DNA from: Phylloscopus collybita
Taxonomy: Eukaryota > Chordata > Aves > Passeriformes > Phylloscopidae
DNA length: 64,000 nt
Reading direction: 5' to 3'
NCBI GenBank assembly: GCA_027886175.1
Contig: JAJNNQ010000003.1
Coordinates: 23,229,501-23,293,500, forward strand
The notes below the pieces were generated by a model, which saw only the letters and a program-made list of their open reading frames with translations, ran no database searches and had not been told where the DNA came from. The position numbers were made by a program, and so were the translations under genes. Within the stretch, counting starts at the first letter, position 1, and each line of letters begins with the position of its first letter. Positions 45,827 to 59,528 of the stretch are shown here, piece by piece.

Positions 45827-47150
45827 AGAAGCTTCTGTTGTACTGTGGGGGGAGCCTGGGAGGTGGGGCAGCCTCTTCTGCAAAGGTCACCAGCAGGTAT
45901 CTGCTGGCTGCTCCTTCCTTAGAAGGACAATTAGACAACTGAGTGAAGTGCTGCTTCTGCTGCCTTTTGGAGGGTGTGAGCAAGAAATAGGAGGTGGATT
46001 CACACAGTGCAATAACAGCTGAAAACTAAAGAAAAACAAAGAAAACAAAAATTAGGAGGACTTTTCCCAGCTGGATTTTTACGCTGTTTTGAGCTTAATG
46101 GTATTTCAGAAATACCCAAAAGACAGAGCTTTGACTTTCTGCACTCTCAGTTGAAGGAAGGCTCATTTGGAAATTGAGTATTGCTCGTAATGCTTGTGAT
46201 TTTGATATGTTGGTTTACAGAAGGGAGGCATATATTAAAAATAATTAAGTAGCACTGGCATTTCACTGCTGCTCAATTACAGCACTTGTCTCTTGAGGAT
46301 GACAGTTATTAGACTGCAGGTGTGACTATAACCCCCATTTCTCTGGAGATGACTTTTTTGGCCGTGTTTGAAAAACTGTCAGAAACCTTGTTGTCTTTGT
46401 CTTCCAGTTTTTAGCTCTTGGTTTTAAGGGAGGGACGGAGGAGGAGAAGGGAAAAGGTGGGGAGGAACACGACAAAGGGAAGAAAATAAATTAGAAGAGT
46501 GATGTTTGCTATTCCAGCAAGGTAAAGAAGAAAGAAGGCCATTCCTGGCAGTGCCCCAGGAAAGTGCCACTCAGCCCTGACTGATTCTCCTGAGGAGAGC
46601 TGCTTCCCTTCTAAGAGTAATCCCAGAAGATTACTTTGAGAACTTGCATTTACAAGTGATTTCAAGGATGTTCCTTTATCAGGGCTACACATCAGAAACT
46701 ATATAAATTAACACTCTCATTAGAGCCCATGAGTTTGTCTCTTAAGAATCACCTGAGAACATCCCCATTTAAATGTAAATGCAGCCTTCCCAGGGCTCTA
46801 CAGGGATTTCTCCCTCCTAAAGCACAGAAAGGAAGGGGGCTAAGTGGAAGGGAACCTTTTTGCACACCAGATCTGAAGGATGAGGATTTCTTTCTCTCTG
46901 GGTAAGATTTGTTAGCTGTGTACTTCTATGCCGTGGAAGACAAGAAAGCATAACCCCAAACCACTGTGTTTTAACATACTGGTCAAGTAAAACTGATTCC
47001 ACAGTTTTAGAAAAATCCTTTTTCAGTGGTTATTGCAGTGCCTGTTTTGATACTGTACTGCCCCTAAAAGGAAATACAGTCCTCTAGGAACAAAGGACCT
47101 AGGTTGGAGAAGAGGCCAAATTCTGGTGTCAGCTGCAGGGAAAACACAAG
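45827..47150. other. Unassigned non-coding sequence
   Basis: No exon or repeat recognised. 46190-46340 is an even AT-rich patch with AATTAAG and CAATTACAG words. Confidence 0.45.
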
Positions 47151-47465
47151 TGTAGTCATGGTTCATGCTGTGATGTCTTGATTTCTCTGAAGCTCTTTCC
47201 CAGGCACTGTTCTGTCAACAAGAGACACATTTTCCTAACCATATTCTATGTTTTGCATTCCTTTCCCTAGGAGGGACTTCTTCCTGATGTCCCTCTGACT
47301 TGACCAATGTAGTCGAAGAAGTTTGTCTTTCTTCCATCCCTTGGGTGGGTTCTTTGTAAAATAATATGAAGGGAAGAAATTCCTGGGTAATAAAGAATTG
47401 ATTGGAGTAATTTCAGCCTTCTGACCTCAGGAGTCCATGTCATTGTTAATCTTGAACAGCGTCAC
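47151..47465 (+). mobile_element. 310-base LTR-like repeat, copy 2
   Basis: 315 bases, TGTAGTCATGG to CTTGAACAGCGTCAC, with near duplication ACAAG/ACAAC. 'gtaataaagaattgattgg' is the polyadenylation signal. It aligns with 35273-35582 throughout. Confidence 0.7.
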
Positions 47466-50311
47466 ACAACCCTCAGAAGGCCACTCCATGGTATTTTGGA
47501 TGTGTCCCTCTCTGCTGGCCAGCTCCTGTTCTTGTGCTCCCACGCTTAGCAGCACCAAAGCTTGAACTGCTGCAAGGCTCCTGTGAAGAACCTGTTTCTT
47601 TGCCTGAGTTTGTCTGGAAACCTGGGAAATTTTTATTTGGAGGTTGCAGAAAATCTGCCAAAACCAGGGCTGAGCAGGACAGGGGTGTAGAGTAAGGAGG
47701 AAGTAACTGAGGCAGTGCTATGGGAAAACTTGGGAAAGGTTGGGTGGAAAACCCACCTCCACAGCTGGGGAGTGCCCCAAGGGAAGGGCACACCACGCAA
47801 GAGCTCTGGGAATGCTGTGCTGTGCACAATTTAAGCTTATCTGCTTTCTGTTTAGTCACTGAGCAATTGGTGCTGCGGTCTTTCAGAAGCAAATGTGGAA
47901 TTCCCTTTGAATAAACTGAATTCACTGGGTCTTGGGCTGAAGGTAGGGCTTGAGGTAAGGTAAAAGTTGCACCAAAATTAGCTGTGCTGGTTATGAGAGA
48001 CTAGGCCAGGTGAATAAAGCAGAAATGCTTTCACATGGTTTTGCTGGAGACTATTTGTTTCTTAGCTTGAGGAACTGATCCATGTTCTCAAACCAGTTCT
48101 GGTGCTAGATACTGGGCTGGTTTTGTTTTCCAGAACTTCAGGTTTGCCTCTGGGAGTCAGCTCTCCCCTTTCCTGCCCTCAACCCTCTTTAAGATATTGA
48201 GCAACTTTGACATTGAGCATTTATTGTGAGGGCTTGATCCAAAGCCTGTTAGTGCCTCCACTTTCCTCAGTGAATTTTGGTTTGTACAGCTCAGTTCAGA
48301 CTGGAGGATTACCTTATTCTGTTAGGACCTCTAAAAATTACTTCAGGCCCCCTGACAATTGGCACAGCTGTTCTTTGGGCCTGTGCAAGACCTCTGGAAA
48401 CAGGCTCTCCATGGATCTGAAAACCATAAATTAAGAACCACTGAACTAAACACAGTTCAAATAATTCCTCAAGCAATAATGGGTGCTTCTACCTGCTTCT
48501 CCCTCTCCCAGCTCTGATCAAATCCAGCTTTTCCTGGTTTACCTTAATGGGTGGAAGGCAGTTGAAGCAGTAGACTGACAAATAGGAAAGCACCGTTCCT
48601 TCAAGGAAGTTACCCTTCACATGAGCCATTTAAGGGGGAAAAATAAAATTGCTTCATATAAAACTCCATGGTTTATTGCCTTATCTAGGAAAGGGTAGTA
48701 AAATAGTACTGAGTTGGAAATTTTTTAATTAAACCCATGCTTGATGACTTAAAGTTTGTTTATGATTTCTAGCAAAGATTAATACACAATAGTGAGCCAG
48801 ACAATTTATTATTTCAGAGCTTGTTGTCATGTAATTTGTAGAACTGAGTGAAAAAGAGATTATTACATTCAAATGAATTTATTGTTCTGTAGCCTGGGGT
48901 TTTTCTTTTGGTTGTGTTTGGCTGTTTTTTCATAAAGTAAAAGTAAATAAATTAAAGCACTGAAGCAACTCTTGGAATTTCCCCAGAGCAGTGGTATACT
49001 CACAAAGGCTTCAGACCATAAGCTCTGAACTCTATTGATCAAGGCAGAAGGCTTGGGTCTCCTCAAAGCTGTAATCACATATTGTTATAGATGTAGAATA
49101 GAAGTGGGTAAATCATTTGTCTGATCTTTAAAACAGCTTGTTTATTAAGGGAGAGATTTAGGGAATAAAATTGCATGAGAACATGTACCTTTATACTGTC
49201 TTGGACTTTCAAAGGCTTATGGAAGAGGGTTTCTCAGCTCCAGGAAACAAAAACCTGCAGGGTCCTTCCTGCCAACTTAATTTTTTTCTAACAAACTTGC
49301 TACAATCACCTCATTAAGGAGACCATTCTTGATCAAACTTTTCTGTCAGTTTTCTTAATCACCAAATTGAATTTCACCTCTTTCAACTTGAGAACCATTA
49401 TTCCTCACCTTAATGACAGTACTTGATTTAAACTATTCCTTTTCATTCACTATGTTATTACAGTTAAGGATTAAATGTTAAAAAGAAGCCATCCCAAAGC
49501 CCCACTGTACTAAAATGGAAATCTTAATTTCACTATAATTAAATGACACAAATTTTCAGGGTATGGCTATATGAAGAACCTCTCAACTCATCTCAAAGCT
49601 GTTTAGAGGTTTCTTCCATTTTTCGTTCCTGACCCCATATGCCATGAGTTCAGGAGCCCCACAGTTGTGGAGGGAGTGTGTGGGCTGGGATCTCACTCTG
49701 AACCCCAAAATAATTGCTTTGGCACAACAGAAAGGGGTGGGGAGGAGTGGGAGCAGGATGAAGAAGGTTTTTGCTGCAGGAGGTGCTGGACACAAGGTGC
49801 TGAGAGCCACCCAGGAATCAGACTGGGGTTTAGGCTGCCAGCAGGATTTTACCCTTTATGCTTCTACGTCATAATTTGGTGATAGGAAATGTTGAACAAG
49901 ACATCTGGGGACCCATTTTTCCCCTTCTTGTAAAGTCCTGGTTCAAGGCTGTCTGAATTTGGATGTCCATATAGAGGAGTTAGGCTGACCTTGAATGTGG
50001 GACCTTTTAGAGCTGTGGTATGTTTATGTCACTCAAGTGAAAATTTTCAGAAAAACCTGAAGTTTCCCTGAGAAATCTCCCTTTGAAAGGCAGAGGCCAC
50101 TGTCAGCAAAGCAGCAGCTGCTGGGCTGAGTGCTGTTCCTCTGTCACAGACTGAACATGGAGTAAAAGGCTATGTGAAAGCACATTCCCATATGCTGGAA
50201 TAGATCTGGTTCCTGGCTGGCCCCACAGACAGCAGGGCAGCCCCAGCTCTGAGAGCCTCTCAGTCACATAGGCAGCAGAGATGTCCCTCTGGGTGCAGTG
50301 ACAGATCTCAC
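47466..50311. other. Unassigned non-coding sequence
   Basis: AT-rich around 48600-49600; no element or exon recognised. Confidence 0.5.
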
Positions 50312-50985
50312 TGTCCTAGTTTGGAAAGACAGGTGTCTGCTAAGGAAGGCAGGAGCCTCCCTTGGAATGGAGAATGTAAACACCCCCCCCCCCCCCCCCC
50401 CCAATTTATTATACTTTTGGAATTAAGGGGTTTCCAGGCAAAGCTACAGGAATAGGAATAATAGTTCTTTACTAGGAAAATCAAAATAAAAATGTGGTAG
50501 TACAAAAAAAGCAAACAAACAAAAAGAACACTGACAGGGTCAGATCACAACCTGACACCCTGTTGATCAGGGTGTTGGTTGCAGTCCAATCAAGTCCTCC
50601 TGCAGTGACAGATGTGGTTCTGTTGGAGCAATGATCCTGTAGAAGGGTGTAGTTTTCCTCTGAAGCTCCAGTGGTGGTGAGATGGGTCCAGTCCTCCTCT
50701 GGCAATCCAGTGCAAACAGGCTGTGCTGCTGTTCTGAATCTCAGTTTTGATCCAGGTGGGAATGCTGGGCTCCTCCCCCTGGGTGGAGCATCTCCCAATG
50801 GGATGATGGAATTGTATCAGCCCTGCAGTGAGCCTGGATGGCCCATGAACAGCAGATATCCCCTGGAGGGAGGATGGGTGCTGGAAGAGATAAAGAGCCC
50901 TGCCCCATCTGGTTTGAACAGCTGGTGACAGACTACATGCTTTTGGTAACATCTTGCATTGCAACCAAACAAGATGTGACCAGAC
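50312..50985 (-). mobile_element. Solo LTR related to the TGTCTTGGG family, reverse strand
   Basis: The left end TGTCCTAGTTTGGAAAGACAGG is the reverse complement of the family's 3' end. The body follows the family ('gacaccctgttgatcagggt', 'ctgggctcctccccctgggt'). Here the promoter-distal (right) end is diverged and its limit is only approximate. A run of 20 C at 50383-50402 is an expansion of the short purine/pyrimidine patch present in the other copies. Confidence 0.8.
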
Positions 50986-51303
50986 CCCAGAGAGGCCTTT
51001 TCAGCCACTTACATTTACAGAAAGTGTGAATATCTGCTGTCATTCTGTGCCTGTACAGATCCCAGAGCCGTGTTCCAAAACCCTGCACCAAGTGCTCCTA
51101 CCTGCTGTGCTCCCAGAGCAGACATGCAGAGTGCCATGTATTTTATTTAACCCCTCCTGGTTCAGCTCTCTGAGGCACAGGCTTGCATGGCAACCCCAGC
51201 AGAGTGCAACACCCCAACCATGTCCCAGGCCTCGGATAAAAGGTGGCTCTGCTGGGAGCCCCTGAGGTGCTGGAGCAGGACAGGACCCTTGGCAGTGTAG
51301 TGA
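50986..51303. other. Spacer between inverted LTRs
   Basis: 318 bases, no feature recognised. Confidence 0.5.
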
Positions 51304-52036
51304 TGTCTTGGGTTGTGGAACCAAAAATGTGTATTCTATTTCATCAGTTGAAAGCAGCTGGGGAGATGTTTTTTCTTTATCTGTTGTAACTCTGGGAGGA
51401 GGGGGTCAGATGCCTTCTGATAATGGGCAGCTGTTAAAACCAGGTGGGGCAGTGTTTGTTATCTCTTTTCACAATGGGCCAGTAAGACTCCCCAAAGCAG
51501 TACATCCACAATACCCTCCCCAAACTTGTACATCCACATTCCATTGTGAGATGCTCCACCCAGTGGGAGGAGCCAACCATTCCTACCTGGATAAAACTGA
51601 GACACAGGAACACAAGGTATCTGGCTTCACCCAATTCCTGGAGGAAGACTGGACCCCTTCTCACCATCACTGGACCCCTTTTCCTACAGGATCATCTCTA
51701 CTCCACCAGAACCACATCTGCCACTCCAGGAGGACTCACTTTGGGACTGCTCCCAACACCCTGACCAACAGGGTGTCAGGTTCTAGCTCTGACTCTGTCA
51801 GGGTTTTCCAAGATTGTTGTTTGTTTGTTTGCTTGTTTAGTTGGGTGGTTTTGTTTTCTACTACATTTGTATTGTTAATATTCCTAGTAAAGAACTGTTA
51901 TTCGTATTCTCAAATCTTTGCCTTAAAGCCGTTGATTGCAAAATTATAATTTGGAGGGGGTGGGGGGTTTACATTCTCCATTCTAAGGGAAACTCCATCT
52001 TTCCCTGGCAGAGACCTGTCTTTCCAAACCAAGACA
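51304..52036 (+). mobile_element. Solo LTR, TGTCTTGGG family, copy 3
   Basis: 733 bases, TGTCTTGG to CCAAGACA, with exact 5-base duplication AGTGA (51299-51303 and 52037-52041). It lacks part of the pyrimidine-rich segment near 51475 present in copies 1 and 2. The 213-codon frame inside has no protein features. Confidence 0.9.
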
Positions 52037-55000
52037 AGTGACAACCCATGAGAGGCTGGAGTTGAGATCAGCAAAGGTTGTTGCCCCAGTGTCATGCAGG
52101 GGAGAGCTGCCAGCTTTCCAATGAGCCAGAGCAGCCTCCAGCTGCTGCCTGCCATGCACCCCCTCTGTAGTCCTCCTCCTGTCCTCCCCTCCCTCAGAGG
52201 GTTGTGTGGCAGAAGGATTTATCCACAGCCATGTCTCCTTTCCTCAAATACCTTCCTCCCATAATTTCTGATGTCCTCCTCCTGACCCAGTGCCGCTGCT
52301 GCTTTTTGTGCTCATCCTATATCATCTGGGATTAGGGCACTCTCCTTGAAATTATTAGCTCTTGCTTCTACTTTGTCACTCCAGCTCTTTTTCACAAATC
52401 CAGTGGAGTAATGGGACCTTAGAGCTTTCTTTTGAAGTGTTTTCATCTTAAGATTCCAGAATGCATGGATTCCTCCCTCCCTCCCTCTCTCCCTCCTTTC
52501 TGTAGTACTAGAGGAAAGATTTTTCTCTTAACACTGTAGGTTCTCAAGCTCAAATAAGAGACATAGGTAAGGAATAAGAAGTGAAGCCATAGGAGTGAAG
52601 TAGAACTCCATTTTGCCTTCAAAAAACACACTAGATGATTCATAAGAAAATAATACTAATGTTTCAAATTATTATTGTCCTTTAGCAACCAGGAATCAGA
52701 GGTACTGCTACCATTTCCTGATGGCCCTTCTGGAAGGTGCCCAACGTGCATTATCCAGCATTGTGGCTGTGTCTGATGTGCCTCTGGTTTGTGTGTAAGT
52801 AATAGAACAGCTATAGACAGCTTTTTATATTTAGCAGCAGCTTTGTAGGGATTAAGAGAAATGCCTGCACACCTGCATTGTTCCCATGGCACCTGAGCAC
52901 TTAAATGCCTTTCTCTGTTTGACATCCTTTGTATTTTAATAACACACAGAGGCATCAACAGAGATGGGAACTCTTTTGTACGAGACACTAAGTGAACATG
53001 AGAGTGGCAGCCCCTGCCCCCAGTAACAGACTGTCTAAAACAGACAAAGCAGGCACTAAAAGGTGCATTATCTCCATTTATAGGTTAAGCCATGGGATAA
53101 ATGAAGGCTCTTGCAGTTACACACAGTCTGTAATAGTCGTAGTCATTGAACCTCTAACTCTAGAGTTGCAGACCTGTGTTTTTTAAAGAAAATAACTGCT
53201 GCTGTCTTGGAAACAATTTATGTCTGTTAATAATCATGATGTAAAATGAAGTAATGCAGGTATTGAGACAGAAAGGTGATGTGCTCAGATATTACTTCAT
53301 GGGGATGTTTCACAAGAACGGACATTAGGAGCAAGTAAAGATTGTCTCATTTTGAACATGGGGAAAAGTGCAACCTACAACTAAAATAGAAAGATACTTA
53401 ATTGTCCTTCTCCACTTTCATGCCTCTGGTGTTCCCTAGATTTACTGGGGGTATTTGGGTTTTAAACTACACTAAGGAAAATTCTATATTGCCCCAACAG
53501 CCTATCCCAGAGACTACTTCATTGGGATAAGACCCCAGTGCAGAGTTCACTGCTGAGCTGCCTGGATCTCAGCAGCAGCTTTCCCAGCTTTAAAAGAAAT
53601 CTTCCAATTTTTAAATGTATTTACATTTAGTTACTCTACTTAAAATACAAACAGAGAAAATACATTTAGTTTCTCTAATTCATCTTAAAATTCAAAGGCT
53701 AAAATCCCACCACTTCTTCAGAAAAGGAAGAGTCTTTTGAGATTATCAGACCCACTGCCCGCTATTTTTAAGTTAGATGTGCAGCCCTGACACTTTGTTT
53801 TCTGCAGTGGATGAGGAACTGCATGTGGCAGGTTTATGGAAAATGAATTCCTCACCTTCAGTGAGACTTAAGGAGAGCCTTGATGCCATCTGCACTGATC
53901 CCATTACAGCCAGTTTATGGACAGCTGGGATGTCGAGGCATCCACTCTCCTCATTAATCCCCCATTCCACTACAATAAACTTCTGCAGAGATGGCAACAC
54001 ATTGCAGATGGAATTAATCCACCATGGCAGGAGCTAATTAAGAGAACAAATCTGAAGCAGTGCCTTATGGCTTTAATTCCCTTTTTATACCTGCAGGGCA
54101 AGGACTGTTAAAAATGAAAAGAAGTTAAGCGTAAGCTAGTGCTGGCTTTAACCATCTCAAATGCTATTGCCCCTGCTCATTTCACCAAAGCCTTGGATTA
54201 GACTGGAAAATAAAAAATTAATGAACTATGAGAAGAAAAGAGGAAAAGAAATTTTCATTAAGAATGCTCAGAAATCAACCTGAGCACTCCCCTAAGAAAG
54301 CTGATACACTTAATCTCAGCATCAAAGCAGAGTTTTGTAAGGTGGCAGGTATTTCTAGGAAAGAGTATTCAGACAAATACAAAAGGTCTCTTCAGGAGCA
54401 AGTAAGGTATAAATCATTTGAGGTTGTATCTTTTAGAGCAAGAAATAGTCCTCCACAGGGTGTTATGTCAGGGTAAGAGCAACCAGCTGTGCTTGTGTCC
54501 TCCAAAGGGGGACTCTCTTTTCATATAGTTTGGAATTTATGATCTTCGTTTAAAAAAAATAATACTCCTGAAGCCTTTCATTATCTCTGGTGAGCCCCCA
54601 CCAGCTAAAGCCAAAAACAGGGGATGATGAAAACAAAAGCCTCTGTGCATGATTTTGTGAGATATTTTTGAGTGCCTGTATATAAATGACCAATAGCAGA
54701 GGAAACAAACGAAATGTGCACAGGAGCATCTGGGAGATGTTAGAGCTACTGATGATCTGTGCAGTATTTATGTGTAAAACCTTGAAGTGTGTTTTCTGGA
54801 GCAGAGCTTTGCAAAATGGGTTATTTCAAACTCAAAGAGCTCCATTTGTAGCCCGCTGAAGCATGTACTTGGCTTTAAACATACGTTGAAGACTGTTCCT
54901 CCTTGTCAAAACACTTTGGGCTAAATACACAGAAGATGTAAGAGTGAGGATTAGTATTATGTGATCTGTCTTAAGGACCTGTGCTATCACTGTGAATTCC

Positions 55001-55470
55001 CAGTCCTGGCTTTAGTATTGAGGCTCTCCAGGCAGTGAAGTCACTGGTACCACAAAAACAAGGGAGGACTTGATAAAGGCAATTGTAGAAAACGTTGAGT
55101 AATTGACATGTTTTTTCCAGGAACTGAGGCTGCTCTTCTCACAGAAAAAGACTCCTGTCTTTTCCTGGAATTAATTCCCTATGCCAGATCCCTATGTTTG
55201 TCAAACTAGAATGGTGGAAAAAACAGGTCAGAGCTTGCTTTCATTTGTGACTGGTAATAGCACTGGAATTCCCACTCCATCCCAGCTCAGTGGTCTGAAC
55301 ACATCAGGTGAAATAAAAGCGGGCCCGTGGGGAATTGCCTTGCAGCATCATCCAGAGACCTGCCTGCACTGGGATGTTTAGGAAATAGAGATGTCATTGG
55401 ACCAGGCATCAGCTACAACTCTGAGGCATTTTTGAAGACTGTAGCTCTGTCTTGAACATTTGGCAGCATG
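52037..55470. other. Unassigned; one patch may be conserved non-coding DNA
   Basis: No exon recognised. 53800-54085 has mixed composition with many TTAAT/ATTAA words and no repeat character, which could be a conserved regulatory element. Confidence 0.4.
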
Positions 55471-56089
55471 TGAGGCTTGGTTTCCTTTGTCCTTTTGCAG
55501 ACATGGGCAGTGGGAACCACTGCCAAGGCCTGTGTCAGGGTCATGGTGCCAGCGTTGCCTTTTTCAACCCAGAAATGGAACTCAAGAGAAATTTTTGTTT
55601 AGAAGATAATGTAAAAGTGGATCTTTATTTGGAGGTCTCCAGGAACAGCTATGGAAGGATGTCCACAAAAGTCCACCCACACAGGGTGAATACAGTTTTT
55701 ATAGGTTTTGGGAGATTAGCATAATTGATAAAAAGCAGCAATTAGGAGGACAAGTGGTGGTGCAATCCCCCCCCCCGCCACCCCACCCCAGGTCAAGCCC
55801 CTTCTCTGGAGCCACCCCCCTTGGTACTGGCTGTGCTTTGTCCATGAAAATGTCCATCTTGAAGAGCTGTTCTCAACCTTGCTTCCAGGAAGAACCAAAA
55901 TAGGACAGGGACCTTGTACCTGTACCCCTGGGGCTTGGAGCTCTGGATTTTGTTTGGTCTTCCTGCCAAGGGAAAGGGCATGGAAAAATACTGGGAAAAC
56001 TGCCTGGAATTAATAAGCTACAGAGCTCCAAATATATGTGTGAACAATACAGAGAACACAGAAAAGAAGAAAAGGCAAAAACCAGGACA
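55471..56089 (-). mobile_element. Solo LTR, reverse strand
   Basis: On the minus strand it starts TGTCCTGGTTTT, has CCTATAAAAACTG as TATA box near 55700 and CCAAATAAAGATCC near 55628, and ends near AAGCCTCA. Flanks GCATG (55466-55470) and GCATC (56090-56094) may be a 5-base duplication with one change. The order of signals is convincing; the U5 end is less sure. Confidence 0.6.
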
Positions 56090-58104
56090 GCATCACTAGG
56101 AAGTGGGGTGAAAAACCCCCTGCAGAAATCACACTTAGAAAGGGAATTGTGACCTCAAAAGTGAATGGCCAGGTGGGGAGTTGGGGCATTGGTGTCCTCT
56201 GGGGAGAAGGACACTTGCAGCATCAGTGGGCAAAGCAGGATGCAGGTGGATCCCCACTGGAGTCATCTGAGACAGATTAATGCAGAGCTGTGCTTCCCTT
56301 ACGAGGCTCTGTGGGCTCTGGGATACTTCTGCTTCGCACTGCCACAGCTTTCCTGCCTGCTGAAGTCAGTGGGAATCCTGCATCTCCTCCAAGTTCAAGG
56401 TTACTCTTAAGCACAGACATTAATTGGATTGGGAACAAGTCCTTTGCTGAGTTAGGGTCAGACATTCTTACATCCCACGTGCAGAGCATCTCATTAAAAG
56501 AATGTGTCTGATACCAAAAAAAAAAACAAAACAACCAACAGCTTGGGAGCAGAACATCAAATGTGCTTTTGGTCAGGTTATTTGTCACTTGCTGTGTGCC
56601 TGCTACTTGCAATGAATTAGAATGATGTATTCTTAAATCCAGCTGAAAGCTGGTTCTGGACAATTAAGGTTGATTTTTGTGTATGGATCCTTGTTCTCTG
56701 ATAACTTACAGAGGGACAGATATCTTAAATATAGGCCTCATTATTTTCCAAACTATGCAAATGTCTTACATTTTACTGCTAGATTGTTAACATCTAGTTG
56801 CTTATATATGGGGAGACAGAGTCTGCATAATTTTTTTGCAAAAGTGCCTCTGAGCATTGATGCTACAAAAAACATCAAGGTTACTACAAATCCTTCAGTC
56901 AGACAGGGCTCCTGGAGGTTTGAATTGTCTCAAAGTGAGAAATTTAAGCTTGAACTGCAAGATTGAATTTTTAGAAGGGTTGCTGTGGGGAAGAGGAAAA
57001 AAAAAATAAGGAACAGAGATTTTGTCCTATGCTCTTTGGTCATAGCTCAGGGAAGGCTGTGAGTATCATCGACCGGGGATTTCACCTCCAAATTGTGAAA
57101 AAAGATTGAAGACTTAATTTTACTTGTGGCAGGCAAGCATCAAGCCCTGCTTCTGTAGCTGTGTGCTCAGCCAAGCTGGCAGGCCAGGCACAGCTTCACT
57201 CCCCTGCGTCACATCCGTGAGGAGAAATTGCAGGAGGCTGTCAGGAAAGTCTGGGTTTAAAGAAGCCCCAGACACTGGGATGCTTACAGAAGGGGTGCTG
57301 AGAGGAAAGGACATGTTGTCTGTGTTGCAGATGTAGGTTCTTTTTTTCAGACTGACCCAAGATCCATTCCTGCCACTTTCAGAGCAGTTGTTTGATTTGT
57401 AGGCAGGAGGAGCTGGACTCTGAATTCTTCTGAGTATCTCTGAAGAGATAGAAGTCTTGAAAGACATCTCCAGGCAGAAGATTCCCGTATTTATTTGATC
57501 TGTAGGTGAAAAAGGAATATTTTTATGACATTTGGCAATTAATGCAAAGGCTTTCAACTTAATTTTTTTCCCTGTTGATTTTTTTCCAACTAGTTCAGAT
57601 GGCAGGTTAGTCTTTCATGTCTCCCAAACTGCTACAACTTCAGATCAAATACTCACAAAAGCCTAGTTCAGTAAAACAACCCCAGCCTTCTACAGACTTG
57701 TGGTAAGGATCAGAATCCTTGTCTTAACCTGTTTTATTTCTCAGAGCCTGATGTTTATAAACCTTTTGATACATAACTGTGTTATTTCACTTGGTGTCCG
57801 TAGCAGTTTTGTTTTGGGATTTTTTTGTGTTTTAAAAGAAAAAACTTTTTAGTAAGTGAGTGGAGCAAGAGTGGTTTATTTGTGGTTGTGTGGATGAGTA
57901 GCAAACCTGCTTTAAAACAATCTACAGTAGTGTCGTAGGGAGGAGGGAAGGGTGGAGAGGAAAATTGGGAAGGGCTAAGTTTATCTTCATTTTTGCCCTC
58001 ATGTGTTCTGCCAGGTCTGTTCCTCCACCCCCATCAGAAGTGACCATGCCCTGTAAAACTCGAGCAGCTCCTCAGACTGTTCCTGCTCACATCAGGTAGA
58101 GGGC
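56090..58104. other. Unassigned non-coding sequence
   Basis: No element or exon recognised in 2 kb. Confidence 0.5.
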
Positions 58105-58543
58105 TGATGCCTTTTTGGGCTACCTCATAAAAAAAAAGGCCAAACAGAATTAAGGGAATAAAAAGCAGTTCTATTTATTGAAGGGCTTCCAGGTACATTT
58201 GGGGCAGACAAAGCCCCCCCAGGGGCTGCACCCAAAAAAGGATGACAGGTCAGGGGTTTTCACACTTTTATAAGTTTGGTCCATTTGCATATTGGGCTTC
58301 TCCAATTACAGCTTCAGGTAATGAAGTCATTTACCCCAAGTTTGCTCCCCCCAACTCACTTTTGTATCTGTCTCTTGGGGCCTGAGGCAGTGAGGTGTGC
58401 TTGATTCCCAGGCCTGGAGAGGAATTGTTGCGTCTGACCAAAATGGGAAAGCAGCAGCTCACCCTGTGTATGGAGTTATGCACTAAAGAATTGCAGGATT
58501 ACAAATACATGAAAAATATACAAACGACAATCCTAAGGCATCA
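58105..58543 (-). mobile_element. Solo LTR, TGATGCC/GGCATCA family, copy 3
   Basis: 439 bases between TGATGCC and GGCATCA with a 4-base duplication GGGC. On the minus strand CTTATAAAAGTG precedes CAATAAATAG, which fixes the orientation of the family. It is closest to the copy at 13160-13596. Confidence 0.8.
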
Positions 58544-59080
58544 GGGCAATGGCAGGAGCAGAGGTCCCAGGAGGTGGTGGCCAGGTGGGACATCTGGTCC
58601 AGGCTGGTGCATCCCCGCTCCGTCTGCCTGGCCTGGAGACTTGGTGTCCTGAGAGCCCTGAGGACAGGCACTCACTCGTTCCTGGCTCCAGCACACCTGG
58701 CTGCAGCTCTGACAATCCAACAGATTTTAGAATCAGAAGAGCCTTTGAAGAGACAATCAGGAGTTAAGCTATCCATCAAAAACACTAAAAGGCATCTCGG
58801 GAGGTTCATACCAGAACTGGGGGAGGGGGGAATTTCTAGTGGATCTTTTTGATACATGAAGAATGAGGTTTAAGAATTTAAGCACTTCCTTAAAATAATG
58901 CCTTCAGTTGTGTGTGTGGAAGTAACAAATCTTTCAGCTCCTAAAACTGATGCTTCATGTAATTTCCTGATGTTCACTTACCTTGGCTGTTAATGGCAGC
59001 CTTGCATTCCAGCACAGACTCCAATCATCCCTCTGAAAGCAGCAGGGAAGGTTTGTCCCTGGTGACAGCCACAGGCCATG
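58544..59080. other. Spacer between two LTRs of one family
   Basis: About 540 bases without a recognised gene or repeat. Confidence 0.5.
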
Positions 59081-59528
59081 TGATGCCTTGGGAAGGCTGA
59101 CCTGGAACAGAGGCTGGACAGAGCTAAGAGAATAAAGCAGGTATTCATTAAAAGGCCTTAAATGTTACACCTTGGGCAGGACAAGAGCCTGGCCAGGGCT
59201 ACGCCCAAGGTGGACCCAGAATGGGCACAAAATGGTTGATGGGTCACAAAGTCTTAAATTTCTATAAGTTTTGGTCCATTTGCACATTGGGGTTTAATTG
59301 TCCAGTTACACCTTCAGGTTGTGAGGTCTCATCCTTCTTGTTCCTCCCTCCAGCCACCCTTGTTTGTGCTTTTGGGCCTGAAAGTTGTCCTTGGTGTGCA
59401 GCAAGAAAAGGATTTGTTTTGTGTCCCTGCTCTGTGCAGAGCTGACTGACACTGAATGTGAGGCTCAGAACTGCACCCCTGGACAGCACAGAATCTGGGA
59501 AACATGAAAGCTCAAACTTAAGCCATCA
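59081..59528 (-). mobile_element. Solo LTR, TGATGCC/GGCATCA family, copy 4
   Basis: 448 bases, TGATGCCTTGGG to AAGCCATCA, with exact 4-base duplication CATG. It matches the reverse complement of 13921-14359 better than the neighbouring copy at 58105, so the family has at least two subtypes. Confidence 0.8.

Noticed and set aside
51308..51949. 213-codon plus-strand frame
   Set aside because: It lies inside an LTR of a family whose other copies (28437, 45041) do not keep the frame.
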